From Amoebophrya sp. A120 (Eukaryota; Sar; Dinophyceae; Syndiniales; Amoebophryaceae): DNA of 64,000 bases. Below are positions 12,601-23,417 of the stretch, in pieces. A model generated the notes under the pieces. That model had not been told where the DNA came from. It searched no databases and was given only the letters and a program-made list of their open reading frames with translations. A program made the position numbers and the translations under genes. The stretch is taken from the NCBI GenBank assembly GCA_905178155.1, contig CAJINV010000001.1, forward strand, positions 4,078,421-4,142,420, in the 5' to 3' direction. Position 1 is the first letter of the stretch. Each line of letters starts with the position of its first letter.

Positions 12601-14267
12601 TCACCAGCTTCAAAGCGGAAGGACTCGACGATAAGGTAGATAAACAGTTCCACGAGAAACATTAGCCTACTCTACTTCCTGATGATGAAGATGTAGTACA
12701 GTTAGTACTTTTTTGTGGCGTTATTCTGGTGTTGCGTCGAAATGGCACATATATGTTGAAAAGCACTCTTGCTGAATGACTCGCAGTCGCAGAAAATTTA
12801 GTAGAAATTACTATGGTCATCTATGCTGATAAATGAATACAGGACCCGGCACAGTGGAGGTTGCTCGGCATACATCATAACTTGAAGGGCCTGGAGATTC
12901 TCGCTGAGGACTCCCTGCTGCGCGAGCAGGACTGCTTCCGAAAAGGAAACTCGCTCTATCACTGCCTTCGACTCGAGAAAATTGCGGTGCCAGAGAAAAC
13001 ACCAAGTACTTACAGTTGTTTCTACAAGACTTTTTTGGATGTAAGTAGCTTCTACTGGAGGCATTCTAACGACGAGGTTCGATGGTCGTCACAATTGTTC
13101 GTTTTCAGCATCATTACTCTGTTCTGTATCTTCGAAGTGGTGGACATCACAGAAAAATAAAAAAAACTTAATCTCTAGGCAAAACCAGCGACGCGGCCCC
13201 GGAGGGCACCACCTCCCCTGGTGGACAGCAAGAGCAGCCCGACGACGCAACTGCAGGCCCCTCGTTAATCTGCTGCTACCACGCCGAACGCTCCAACACC
13301 AGTATTCCCTTCGGGCACCCCTTTTTCCTGCCCGTTTTCCCTATCGAAAGGAAAGACTCCCCCTCCCCATATTGAGAAGGTATGTTCCCGAAAATTTGTG
13401 TTGCTGATTTGAGGTCACAAATCACATCTGTGTTGCAAGAAGACAAGGGCAGAAGCTGCCGCCCCATTATGGAAGGTGTTTGTGATGCTGTTTCGCCTAA
13501 AAGGGAGCTGTTTGCCATGCTAGACAACTAGACCCAGGCGCCTGTGCCTAGGCTTAGTATCTGGCCGCAATGCCTTGCTGCAATACAAAGCGCATTTGTG
13601 TACACAAATCCAGCATCAGAAATTCCGTTTTGATATGGGGAGGGGGGGTTTTTCATTTTGATATTCCCCGAGGATACCGTGCCCCTGATCAAGCAGCGGG
13701 TCCGGGAAAAGTTGCAGGTCCCGGTATCCTGTGTAAAAACATCCCCACCCCAGAGCTGTCATGCAGATCTGCAAGCAGAAGAGCATTTGTAATGCGCATC
13801 CCCATGATGGGCCTTTCCGATCGTGTTTTGGAACTTGTAATGCTCATGCTGTAAATCGGATAAGCAGATGGATTCGTAATGCGACTTCCATTGCTCATTT
13901 GCACTGCAATACAGCCAATTGAATTTGTTATGCGTGCCTCCCAAAACTTCAAGGTTTGTGTTGCAAAATCCCCATCTTGACTCTGTGGTAGGAACGTTTT
14001 TCCTTAGGATACCCCGAGCGCGAATTCAAGCACTGGCGGCTCGGCAAAGTTACGGACAGCCAAAACTCCATGTTCGACGCGGCGCAGCGAAATTTGCTGC
14101 GAGACGAAGACTCCAAGGAGGAACTTGCGCAGTTTCTGTTCTCCGCGAACACGCGGAACGCACGGAAAATCTGCCTCGAGCACGTACACCCACCCCCCAC
14201 CACCTTCGGCGCGGATCAGAAATCATTCCGAAACCAAAAACCCCGCGGCGCGCTGACGATCAAGTAG
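6601..14267 (+). CDS. USP7: USP7 (HAUSP)-type ubiquitin-specific protease
   Basis: About 1,370 residues from 16 exons: 6601-6812, 6998-7298, 7583-8038, 8173-8333, 8494-8919, 9152-9428, 9756-10071, 10332-10633, 10909-11059, about 11236-11401, 11670-12020, 12309-12635, 12843-13040, 13178-13341, 13669-13724 and 14017-14267. USP7 removes ubiquitin from nuclear substrates. Domains in order: N-terminal MATH/TRAF-like domain (residues about 45-185); USP catalytic domain with the Cys box GLKNHGATCYLN (Cys near 211), His box SSGHYYCFL and WIRFDDEQ; then the long C-terminal ubiquitin-like region with motifs typical of USP7 (YTGDIIIWQ, KWLCFEEFSNVEI, FGHPFFLPVFPED). The human protein is about 1,100 residues, so this one is longer, mostly from linkers. 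Most introns are GT-AG. Introns 9 and 13 give the right frame only if shifted by one G. The three introns at 12022, 13342 and 13725 are introners. Confidence 0.93.
12022..12307 (+). mobile_element. Introner, GTCCCCACCCC family, in USP7 (copy 1)
   Basis: 286 bp. Left end TATCATAAGGAAAAACGTCC; right end on the other strand TATCCTGAGTAAAAACGTCC, both followed by CCAC-CCAGA. Flanked by 5-bp repeats GAAGG (12017-12021 and 12308-12312). Here the repeat begins and ends in G, so a GT-AG intron 12021-12308 is possible and leaves a net gain of one codon, in frame. The interior holds several TTTGTGATGC or TTGTCATGC motifs. It is homologous along its whole length to the element at 13725. Confidence 0.85.
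13342..13663 (+). mobile_element. Introner, CCCCTCCCCATAT family, in USP7
   Basis: 322 bp with imperfect terminal repeats: left TATCGAAAGGAAAGACTCCC, right on the other strand TATCAAAATGAAAAACCCCC, both continuing into CCTCCCCATAT. Flanked by exact repeats TTCCC (13337-13341 and 13664-13668). Removing the element plus one repeat restores the USP7 frame: FFLPVFP-EDTVPLIKQR. The base before the element is C and the base after it is T, so no GT-AG pair exists at these edges. Confidence 0.85.
13725..14011 (+). mobile_element. Introner, GTCCCCACCCC family, in USP7 (copy 2)
   Basis: 287 bp, aligning end to end with the copy at 12022 in the same orientation, with many point differences. Left end TATCCTGTGTAAAAACATCC; right end GTTTTTCCTTAGGATA. 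Flanks are CCCGG (13720-13724) and CCCCG (14012-14016), one mismatch. Removing the element and one flank gives KLQVP-EREFKHW in frame. It lies only 56 bases downstream of the previous introner. Confidence 0.85.
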
Positions 14268-16716
14268 CAGGAGTAAGTGCAGTGGTCTCGCAGCCACGGG
14301 CAGCACGGCGTAGAAGCAATTCCTGTGGTGCGACAGCGACGGAGAAACGGGCACAATAAGCCGCGAAGAGATCTACTGCTCTCGTCAGAGGTAAGAGCAG
14401 TGAGCTTCTACCTGCTGCTCTCCCAGTAGCTGCCGGCGGAAACAAGTATGTGAACAGAGACTTTGAATCTTCCACGTTTAAAGAAAAAGTTCGTCTGCTG
14501 TAGCTGTATAGATTGGCAAATATATAAGGCAAGTCAGTAGCTACTAGCCCTAGCTACTGTAGAAGCGCAAACTATGTTTGCTTTTTATCTGTTTTTTCGT
14601 TTTACGCAGTATGAGGCGATAGACAAGGTACTTTTAGTCTTCCTCATCTTCGTTTTTTTCCGAGTATCATAGTAACCGGGTCTTCACTCAGAGCGGAAAT
14701 GAAGATTCCACACAGTTTTATTCCGATAGCAATAGCAAACAAGCCATTGGTTTTTTTCAACATTGTTCAGAAACAGAATACAGCGTCAAGGTCAAAGTCG
14801 GAGCTTGTTCGGCTTCAAAACTACTCCGATTCAAATTTTGTCGAATAGAAGTTTCCGTTGTCAGTGTATACTGCAACCAGCCGCGATTATCTCACGCCCA
14901 TATCGCCTCATTTTATTCGCAGCGCACCGGCAGTCTTTCCCACGCAAATCATATCATATTAAAGTCTTCAACATAGCCCATTCCTTTTATGGCATGGTGA
15001 CCACCCGTAGTCATACCCACAGACCCCACGAGGCCCCCCCCTCCGGCAGCGCGACCAGCATCACACTGCTGATGCTCATTTACTGGCACCCGCTAGTGAC
15101 CATCATGTTTGGATTACATCAGCAGCTTTACTCTTCCGCCAGAGCACTTGGCTAGACGACTCACATGAAAAGTTGTGGCGCTACAAATCGTAGTGTCGAT
15201 TTCGATAAGTACAAACAAGAAGGATTCTAAGGAGAAGATGACCGCCTTCTTTTGGTGCGAAAAACCCACCCTGCTCTCACTTTCCTTTTACAGCCGCATT
15301 AACTACAACTGTAGCTACAGCTGCAACTCGTTTATGTTTATGTTTCTATCGTTTTTCTTTTTTGTCGTTGTTCGTAAATTCGTTGTTGGCGGTCACGATT
15401 CGTCAAGTCGTGACTCGTGTTAATATACGTGTATGTTGCTTTTGAAAATAAAGGACGCAGAGACTCCTCTTCGCAGTGTACTAACTTGATGGTAGATGGA
15501 TGTTTACCAGCTCATCTGAATGCTTTGCTAATGATCACGCAACACTAGGAATACGAATATGCAAAAGAAAGACAAGCATGATAATCGAGACGGCAAAGCT
15601 AGTTGCTATGCAGAGCACAGTCACAACGCAACCTCATGATCTGAGGCTGCGAAGCACCGTCTTCATCGTTTGTCTGGCCGCTCCAACCATGGGCATGATT
15701 GCCTACGCATAGGTGTCCAGGACGCCCGCGGTCTTTAGTGTCTCGATCTGTGGAGGCTTCCACAATGTCGAGCGGGCGGTCCTTCTAAAATAAAATCGAA
15801 AAAAGACTTCACCAGGAGAGGCCACGCGTGCGCGACTTTTTTTAATGTACGAAGATGTGTGTCTGTGTTTTATTTTTCTAGTATTTAACGGACGAAAGCA
15901 GCTGCGAGAGAAGACTTTGAGATGAGAAGCGAGAAGCTGGAGCGCTAAATTTTTTGTCGGTCGTTCGAAGTGTCTCAATGTTTTTTCGATTTGATGACGA
16001 GTGGTGGAGGGTACTTCTACATTGATACTCATACTTCTATTGTGATCGAAGGGATACTAGCAACTTAATCAGGTGGCATTGAAGTATTATCATACCTTTT
16101 CTGTTTTTTGTCTAAGCCTAAGGCGACTTCTACCCTATCACAGCGGCAAGCTAAGCACCCGCCTAAGCCTACCCCTCGCATTATACGATAAAAAGTCACT
16201 CAGACCTCGCAATTTACATTTTCGTAATTACTTCTCCATGTCCATGATGAATTAGAATGGAAATTTTCGTCGCAAGATTTGCATTTCCAGAAGTCTTCGT
16301 GGCTCCTACCCAAAGTCAAAGACCTGCCCAGCCATTAAACTACCCACCCCGACCTGTATTTTCTTTTAGAAATTGTAATTGATTACTTATGTAAACGTAG
16401 CATTATCCATGCATTGTCATCCGTAGACGCTTTTTTTTTTAGATACGCCAACAAGGAGCGAATTTCTCATCAGTACCCACGCAAGAGGGCACTGTGAAAT
16501 TCCTAAAAGTCGTAAAGATGTTGTGTTTTAGTCGAACCGAAGATCATACGAATGCGGTTTTTTGACAAATCTGCTATCACGAGCTAGATATTTCAACTTC
16601 AGCTTTTCGATTTCGTCCACCTCTTAGCCTTCTATCATATTGATCTACGAGTTTATTCCAGGGGAGCAGTTGCAGTTGCGCCGGAGCGCTAGTCCTCTTC
16701 ACGAGCTTCTGCTAAA
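14268..16716. other. Long AT-rich intergenic region
   Basis: 3' flank of USP7 and 5' flank of the next gene. Open frames of 60-130 codons occur but have poor composition and no motifs. No RNA gene or repeat was recognised. Confidence 0.45.
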
Positions 16717-19700
16717 ATGACTAAAAGAGCGGGAGACTCAGCGCAGGAAGCGGCATCGCCAACTACCGCCATCGAGATGGTTAAGTCGTCGCCAGCAGCA
16801 CCAGATAGCACAACGATGAAGAGAAGAAAGGAACAAAACCAGCCCTGGACGTGGGAGCACACGGGACTGCAACTGAAATTTCTCTTTGTCGGCTTCTCCG
16901 CGTACGTGCTCGCGACCGGCGGCATTGCCTGTGCGTTGCGATTTCTCTTCTCCGATCTAGGGAGGTTAAACGACGTCAGCCGCGCCGTGCAAACCGCCGC
17001 GACGGCTTCCGAAGGGGCGCAGCCGGCAGCGCCGGCCGACCCGACGACCAGCGGAGCATTTATTTTCGGAGGTGGTGAAGAAAATGCGTCGACGATCATC
17101 CCAAAAACCTACTCCTACACGTCCTACACCTCGCAAGTGGCGAACTTTCTGTCCGGCGGGTGGAGCGGCTACAACACAAACGTGGATGGTGCTGGCGCCC
17201 CACGACCCTCCCCCGGTGCCGATCTGGTTGTGCGAAACGAGGTATCTGGCGAACTCATTCCGTACGAAGATTTGAACACGACGGGACACATATTGATGCA
17301 GATCTTCGCGATCCCAGCAGCGCTGTTTTTTGTCGTTCTGTTCACCCTACCCTTCTTTCTCATCGCGGCGGCCCGGTCGGATCTGTACATCCGGGAGGAA
17401 GACTTTCGGTTTTTCCACGAGTCGCACATCTACCGGCCGTACGAGTCACCGTTTCTGGTCAACAGCATCCTGGCAGCCGCGGCGTCCGAAAACGTGAACA
17501 TAGTACAACCCCCAGCTAACCTTTCCGATCGCGATTTTCAAAATCACCGCTGGATCATCTTCATGAGCAAACTGCGGTACTACTTCCACCTCGTCGCCTT
17601 CCGAGTGTTGTCGATCGCGGTGGCCGGTTGCATGTTCATCAGCAGCGGGTTGCCGCTCGTTATCCACAGTAAATTTCCCGTACGCGTACAAAAACAAATG
17701 CGGTCTCTGCATGGCAAAACTTGGCTTCGGTCCTAGTTTAGCATGACAAGTTTCACACTCCAAATTGGGGAAATTTGTGATGCGTCTTGTACTTGGGGCC
17801 GGCGCGATGGATGATCATTTTGCTCCCTTTTTCTCTCGGATTTCTCCAACCTAAGAAATTTTTTTAGCCACCACGCACCGAGGCCGGGCCCGCCGAGCAG
17901 AATTGTCCAGGGTCTCGCCTGTGCGGCCCCAAAAAGAAGCGGCGTCGCACATGTTGGGCCGCTTGCGGTTGCGCCGGTGCTCTTGGGGGCCCGGCCGCCG
18001 CGCTGGGTTGTGGCATTGCGGGGGCCCTTGCGGAGGGGCAGTGGGGTGTTGGCGCGGTCGGTCCAGGCCGCGCAGGCGCCCACCTGGCGCGGGGGCCTGG
18101 CGCAAACTGGCCAGCCGAGGCCGGGAGCCGAAATGAAGCAGGAGGAAAGGGGGGCGCGGGTCCTTGCATGGGCCACACTGGGGAGGGGAGAGGTCGCGGC
18201 CAAGCTTGGTAGAGCGCGTGAAGCGCGGGCGTCCGTCCCATGCCAGGCAAGGAGCTCCGAAGCTGGGAGGAGACACAGAGCACAGGATCCATGCTCGGCC
18301 GGGGGCCTGCGGCCCGCAACCAGCGGGGCGCCCCCGCGAAGGCAGGGATCGGCGCGGCGCCTTCGCCATGTCCCGGGCGGGCTCATTTCGCGTCCAATAT
18401 CCCCGGTCCCCTTTCTGAATCCCGGCGCCCCAGTTTTCGCCGTCCTTCCGAAGTAGGGTCGCGCGAAAACTTATGATCATCATTTTCTTCAGATTTTCTC
18501 ATTATTTTCTCACCATTTTCTCATCATTTTGTCCAGCCGACAAAATGATGAGGTCGCTATAACCGTGTTCGTTAGCTCGTGGAACGGACAAAATAATGGG
18601 TGTGTGTTTGAGAAAATAATTAGAAAATCTGAAGAAAATAATTTGTAAGATTTTTCATAATTTTCTCCTGTTCTTTCCGAGGTCCCGGACAAGAAGTTCC
18701 GGGCGCCGGGAGAAAATCTGGAGAAAATTGTGACAAAATGATCGCCCAGAAAACGGCCCCCGCCGAATCGCCCCGCGCGGGTGTTTTGGTTGGGGCACAC
18801 AAGGTGCCCGGCGCACCGGCGCCATCCCGAGCGCCTTCCCTGCTTCGCGTCTGGGCTAGCTGGCTCTTCTGCCGGCGTGGCACTTCTACGGCCAAATAGC
18901 CTGCGTTCTTCGGTCGGCCCCACTTAAATTGAGAGGCAACCGCTAACAAAGAAACAACCAGGGGCCAAAATACACACGCACCGAGCGCCCGCGGGCCTCC
19001 GTTTGGGTGGCCCCGCCCCCTCCCCAGTCTCCCGGCCTCTTTTGCCTGCGCAACCCCAGCCCCCCGGTGCGTCCGGCTTGGCGACCGGCCGTCTGCCTAC
19101 GGCGCATCACGGCCCAACCCGCGGCGGCTTTATGTTTTAGAGATCAGGCCGGTGTGGCGACATGATCCCGGCAGGAGTTGGCGCGGCCCGCTGTTTTTGC
19201 CGGGCCGAATTTCCGTGCGAAGGCTTGGGGCCGCGCCTTCATCTAGCGGGCGCCGGGCGCTCTCGGGGTCCCGGGGTGGAAAAGTTTTTTTTTCAAAGAA
19301 AAACCGAAGAAATCCGGCAGCAATCTGGGTTGCGTCATTCATCAAACCACGCCGGCCCCAATTGTACATGTGCGGGAAAAAATTTGTATTGCATACTCGT
19401 GTTTGCGACCCTGCTGTTCCAGGTCATGGACGGGCTCGGGGCGGAGATGGTCTACGTCAGGGAAATCTCGTTGGAGTATTTGTTTCCGTTAGCGTGTGGC
19501 GGTGACGCTTGCAAAGGGATCTCGACGCAAGCACAGCTGGTAAAAAGAATGAACCTATGTAGTGCAGTTGTTGTTCTATCTTGCACACAGCCAGCGTGAC
19601 CTATTCGCTTTATTTTTTGTAGGTGTTCAGTTTCGATTTGGCATCACGATCAAGTTCAGAGCTCTTATTCTCCTTGAGGTGCAGCTTCTTGAGTCTTTTG

Positions 19701-22067
19701 TCTCATCTCCTCCCCTACAAAAACAGGTCGACGTCTTCGGCGCCTACGCGATGGTTGCGTTCCCGTACATCGGCGCCTCGATCGTGCTCGAGATCATTCT
19801 GCTGATGGTGGTGGTCCCCGAGCACAGACGTCCAAAGGACACGTACACGTTTGCGGATATCCACAGTAAATTTACCGTACACGTACAAATGCAGTCTCTG
19901 CATGACAAAACTTGGCTTCGATCCTAGTTTAGCATGACAATTTTTTACACTCCAAATTGGTGAAATTTGTGATGCATCTTGTACATCATGTACGGGAGAT
20001 TTGTATTGCATAGCGGACACGGTGCTGTCACTTCTGATGGGCCTGCTCTCCCTGCTCGTCTCCAAGATCGCCTTCGTCTCCTACGTCCCGATGTGCTACA
20101 CCTTTGTGTACGACGGGTTGCGCAACATGAGCGCTGCTCTAGATGGGCCATCAACTACGGAGATGGAGGACATCACTGCTGCTACTGGTAGCTCCTCAGC
20201 AGCATCAAACGGCGCAGGAGCCGACTCGACGTCGTTGCCCTCTTTACTCGGCTTCACAGAGCCGAATACCGTGTCCGGTTTCTGGCTCGCCCTTCTTTCC
20301 GCCGATCTGTGGTACTACCTGGTGCATCGCTGGTGCCACGTGAGCAGCTGGATGTGGACCGTGCACGCGGTGCACCACAGCACCGAAGAGTTCAATATCA
20401 CGGCCGGACCACGCGAGGGGTTCCTCTACTGGGTCACGCCCTACTTTCTCGCGGTGAACTTGCCTCTGGCGGTGTTTTTCCCGCCGCAGATCGCACTACC
20501 CGCGGTCGCCCTGGTGAGTATCTGGCCGATCACGCTGCACACCGTCACGTTTCCGGAAGCCAGTGCCGACAGCAAGCGCGGGTCGTCGTGGGAGAACCGG
20601 GCGGTGTATTGGCTCTCGCACGTGGTGAACAATCCGTCCCTGCACCGGATCCACCACGCAAGGAACCACGACCGGCTCGGGAAAAATTTCGGGAGCATTT
20701 TGGCCATTTGGGACATAATGTTCGGCACGTGGGAGCTCGAGAACGTGGTCGTGCTGTACAACGACGCGGACGAGAGGAGCTCTGCTGCTTCCGTGAAGGA
20801 CGAGCAGTTGAGGAAACAAGGAGAGGTAAAATCTGTTGAAGAACAGATGAAGAACCAGAACAACATTAACAACGACAAGGAACAGAAAATCGACGATGTC
20901 CTCGCTCAACTACAAACAAGTTCATCGAAAGAAGTTATCGACGCAACAACTACAACATCATCTCCGCTCGTCGCAGAAGCTACGACCTCCAGAAATGATG
21001 TGTACTACGGAATCATCCCGACGCTGCGCATCAGCGAGGGAGCGGGCGTGTGGTGGCAAAACTGGCAACCCTTCCACCACATGCTCTTCGTGCAGACCAA
21101 CAAACTGTATTCCCAGTCGCTCTGGCTCGCCCCCTGGGCGCACTGGACGCCAGGGCCGAAGTCCAGCTGTCCCGCGGTCGGGAAACTTCTGAATCCCAGC
21201 GACAAGGTCTTCGTCGAGATGAACAAAACGCCGGAAATCTTGACGTTTGACAACAATGAAACTTGTACTGCAAGCGACGTCTTGGATCCAATCATGTCTC
21301 CGACGAGCACGACGAGACAGCGACTTCGAGCGCCTCTTCTCGCCAACGGCAGCACGTCTCCAGCCGCGATTGGCTCGCCTGTGCGAAGAAGTGCTAGCAA
21401 GGATAGAAGTTGTAGCAACGTCGGCAGCCCAACATCCCGAGCAGTGGTCGATGATTTCAACATCTCTAGCAGGACCACCACGAGTAATCCCACGTCTAGC
21501 AACCTCGCGTTAATCACCGTGCTGCAGCGCCTGTTGAACCAGTCCACTTTGCAGAACCCGGTGTGTCTGGCCTGGGGTACGGTGTTGTACGTCACGCTAC
21601 ACGCGGGCGTTGTGCTCGCGTTCGGGATCTGGCTGCTGATGGTAAATTGGGACAAGCTCACCGTGAACTTCCAAGACGCTGCCTATCCCTTCTCCGACAC
21701 CGCGGTCGCCTGCGTCGTGTTTTTGCTGACCTTTTACCACTGCGAGAGCGTTTCCGCCGTGTTGGAGTCGGTCGTGGTGAAATCCGCGGAGAGGCACCGG
21801 AAACTGAAAAACAACGAAGTCTACAACGCGTTCTGGTCCGCGCACCCGGCGCGGTTGCGGTGCAACGAGGTTTTTCGAAATTCCTTACTGGTCTTAACCG
21901 CGGTCTATTGGGGCGGAATCGATGCGGGGATGGCGGTTCTGTACTGGGTGATCGCCCACGTTGGAGTTGCCGTGGCGGCCGCATTTCTGTCATCGCGTTT
22001 AGAGGAAGAACCGTTGCTGGCGTGGAAGGAAAATAGAGCGGGTGGAGCAGACGCACTCAGCCCGTAG
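16717..22067 (+). CDS. AGMO: Alkylglycerol monooxygenase-like fatty acid hydroxylase
   Basis: Exons 16717-17660, 19401-19539, 19727-19857 and 20018-22067; 1,087 residues. AGMO cleaves ether lipids using a di-iron centre and tetrahydrobiopterin in the endoplasmic reticulum membrane. The family's histidine boxes are complete: HRWCH (508-512), HAVHH (521-525) and HRIHH (614-618), followed by GKNFGSILAIWDIMFGTWE, which matches the AGMO subgroup better than sterol C4 or C5 oxidases. Transmembrane helices precede the boxes (MVAFPYIGASIVLEIILLMV) and follow them. The first exon adds about 300 residues with two or three further helices not usual in AGMO, and a Ser/Thr-rich loop of about 150 residues interrupts the region after the third box. 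Introns 1 and 3 are introners of one family; intron 2 (19540-19726) is GT-AG. Substrate specificity is inferred. Confidence 0.85.
17793..19361 (+). mobile_element. GC-rich non-autonomous DNA transposon-like insertion
   Basis: 1,569 bp. Left end TTGGGGCCGGCGCG; right end read on the other strand TTGGGGCCGGCGTG, so 13 of 14 bases match. It is flanked by 6-bp direct repeats TTGTAC (17787-17792 and 19362-19367), and the intact sister introner at 19858 has a single CTTGTAC at the same place. The interior is very GC-rich apart from an AT-rich hairpin at 18483-18638. Open frames of 150-217 codons on both strands show no transposase motif, so it looks non-autonomous. The superfamily is not recognised. 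Confidence 0.75.
18483..18638. repeat. AT-rich inverted repeat inside the GC-rich transposon
   Basis: The arms TTTTCTTCAGATTTTCTCAT (start 18483) and its complement (end 18638) match over about 30 bases with one mismatch. Between them lies a second hairpin, TCATCATTTTGTC with GACAAAATGATGA. The base composition is the reverse of the surrounding GC-rich element, which suggests a further nested insertion, but no flanking duplication was identified. Confidence 0.6.
19858..20012 (+). mobile_element. Introner, ACAGTAAATTT family, in AGMO (copy 2)
   Basis: 155 bp. Left end TATCCACAGTAAATTTACCG; right end GATTTGTATTGCATA. Flanked by exact repeats GCGGA (19853-19857 and 20013-20017). Removing the element plus one repeat gives DTYTFAD-TVLSLLMG in frame. 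The edge dinucleotides are AT and AG, not GT-AG. It is the uninterrupted sister of the introner at 17661. Confidence 0.88.
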
Positions 22068-23417
22068 GTGGTCTTCGTCGCCTATGATGCAAAAGAGTGA
22101 GGAGAAACATGGAGACTCAGCTGCAAGATGAAGATGAAGATGTAGGATGGGAAAAAGAGGCCGCATGATGATCGAAGTGTGAAGTTGTACTTAGTTATGA
22201 AGTCATCTCAATTTTTCCTGAATCTTAGATCTACTTTTACGTGATCGGATGGAAATCAACCGCAAGTCGTTTTCCGGACGCTCCTGCTATGGTGGGAACA
22301 TTTTATATAGGCTCGTTACTTACTAACTCTACACATGCATACGGTTAGTTACCACGGTCAGAGAGCAAGCCATCAAGAAAGCGTCTGTGTGGCCGCGCCT
22401 TTTCACTTTCTGAGTTGGTGAATCCTCCTTATTTTTGATGAACAAGCTGAAAGCAATCCACAACGTCAACGTCGAAGGCGATCCCTTGACCATGCCGTTT
22501 CTGTTTCAGTTGTTTCTTTTTCGTGGTCCTCGAAGTAAATTATCATCCCAACTGTAGCTGATGTTGTCAGGGATAGTGAAATAAAGAAACTTCAAACCTC
22601 GCTTTATTCAAATCATGTCTGGTTTTGGAGTTCTTTCGAACTATAGGCATGGGGAAAAAGGATCGACATCATGACGGGCTTTTTACAAAAAGAAAGAGAA
22701 CTTGCCATCTTGCCTAATCAGAACAACAAAGGGAGACGCTTTGCTGCAGCTTCTGGAAATGGTATAACGATAGCAAGATTAGAACTTCCCGACAAAAATG
22801 CGTATCTGTTTCAGAGAATCATACATACGAGAACTATTGTTGAATGGGAGAGATAGACACTGAAACGTACACGTAGTCACGCAAAAATATATCGCACGAA
22901 ATAAGCTATGGCACCATGCATTGTTCCGCAAAAGAAAAAGTTTTCGGTCACGCCTGTGCGCCAGTTGCGTTTCTCCGTGTTGAGAGAGCATTTACAGAAA
23001 TAATTTGACTTGTTCGCAATTAGCTTCAATATATCTGCCATGAGTGGTGCGAGCCAACCGTTACCATCTGAGAGGGCGGGTCGCGAGCGATGAAGAATAG
23101 CAATAGGGCCGCGTCGTGTCGTGGTCCTTGCCGTGTGTGTGTGCCAGAAGACAAGTTCGACATAGAATTTCTCTACCGATCCAGTGCAGCTGGATAGATA
23201 TTGATCATGATAGTGATACTTGATGATGTCGTCGATACCCGAGGACACCTCCTGCTTGAGATACTACTTCTACTTGGATCCCTGAAGTTAGCACCCGACT
23301 CCAGAGGGCCGCGAGGCGACATCCCTGCTTAGTGAACCCCAAGCCTCCCACATTGACTATTAATTTCCTCCGCGACTGTGTGGCCGCTGCCTTTCAGGCA
23401 GCGGAGGTGGAAAGCCG
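22068..23417. other. Intergenic, nothing recognised
   Basis: AT-rich spacer between AGMO and the TRPV-like gene, with only motif-free short frames. A pyrimidine-rich tract ending in CAG at 23397 could be a splice acceptor if the next gene has an upstream exon. Confidence 0.4.

Larger units (their letters stand above)
17661..19395 (+). mobile_element. Introner with a 1.57-kb transposon nested inside it
   Basis: Left end TATCCACAGTAAATTTCCCG, right end AATTTGTATTGCATA, flanked by exact repeats CTCGT (17656-17660 and 19396-19400). Without the nested insertion and its duplicated 6 bp, the introner is 160 bp and aligns end to end with the copy at 19858 in the same gene. Removing it with one CTCGT gives SSGLPLV-FATLLFQ in frame, so the 1,740-base insert as a whole must be removed for AGMO to be made. 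Confidence 0.85.

Noticed and set aside
14763-15155. 130-codon frame after USP7
   Set aside because: Composition resembles spacer DNA and no motif or splice structure supports it.
17733-18483. Antisense frames of 217 and 210 codons
   Set aside because: They lie inside the GC-rich transposon, have low-complexity composition and show no transposase motif.
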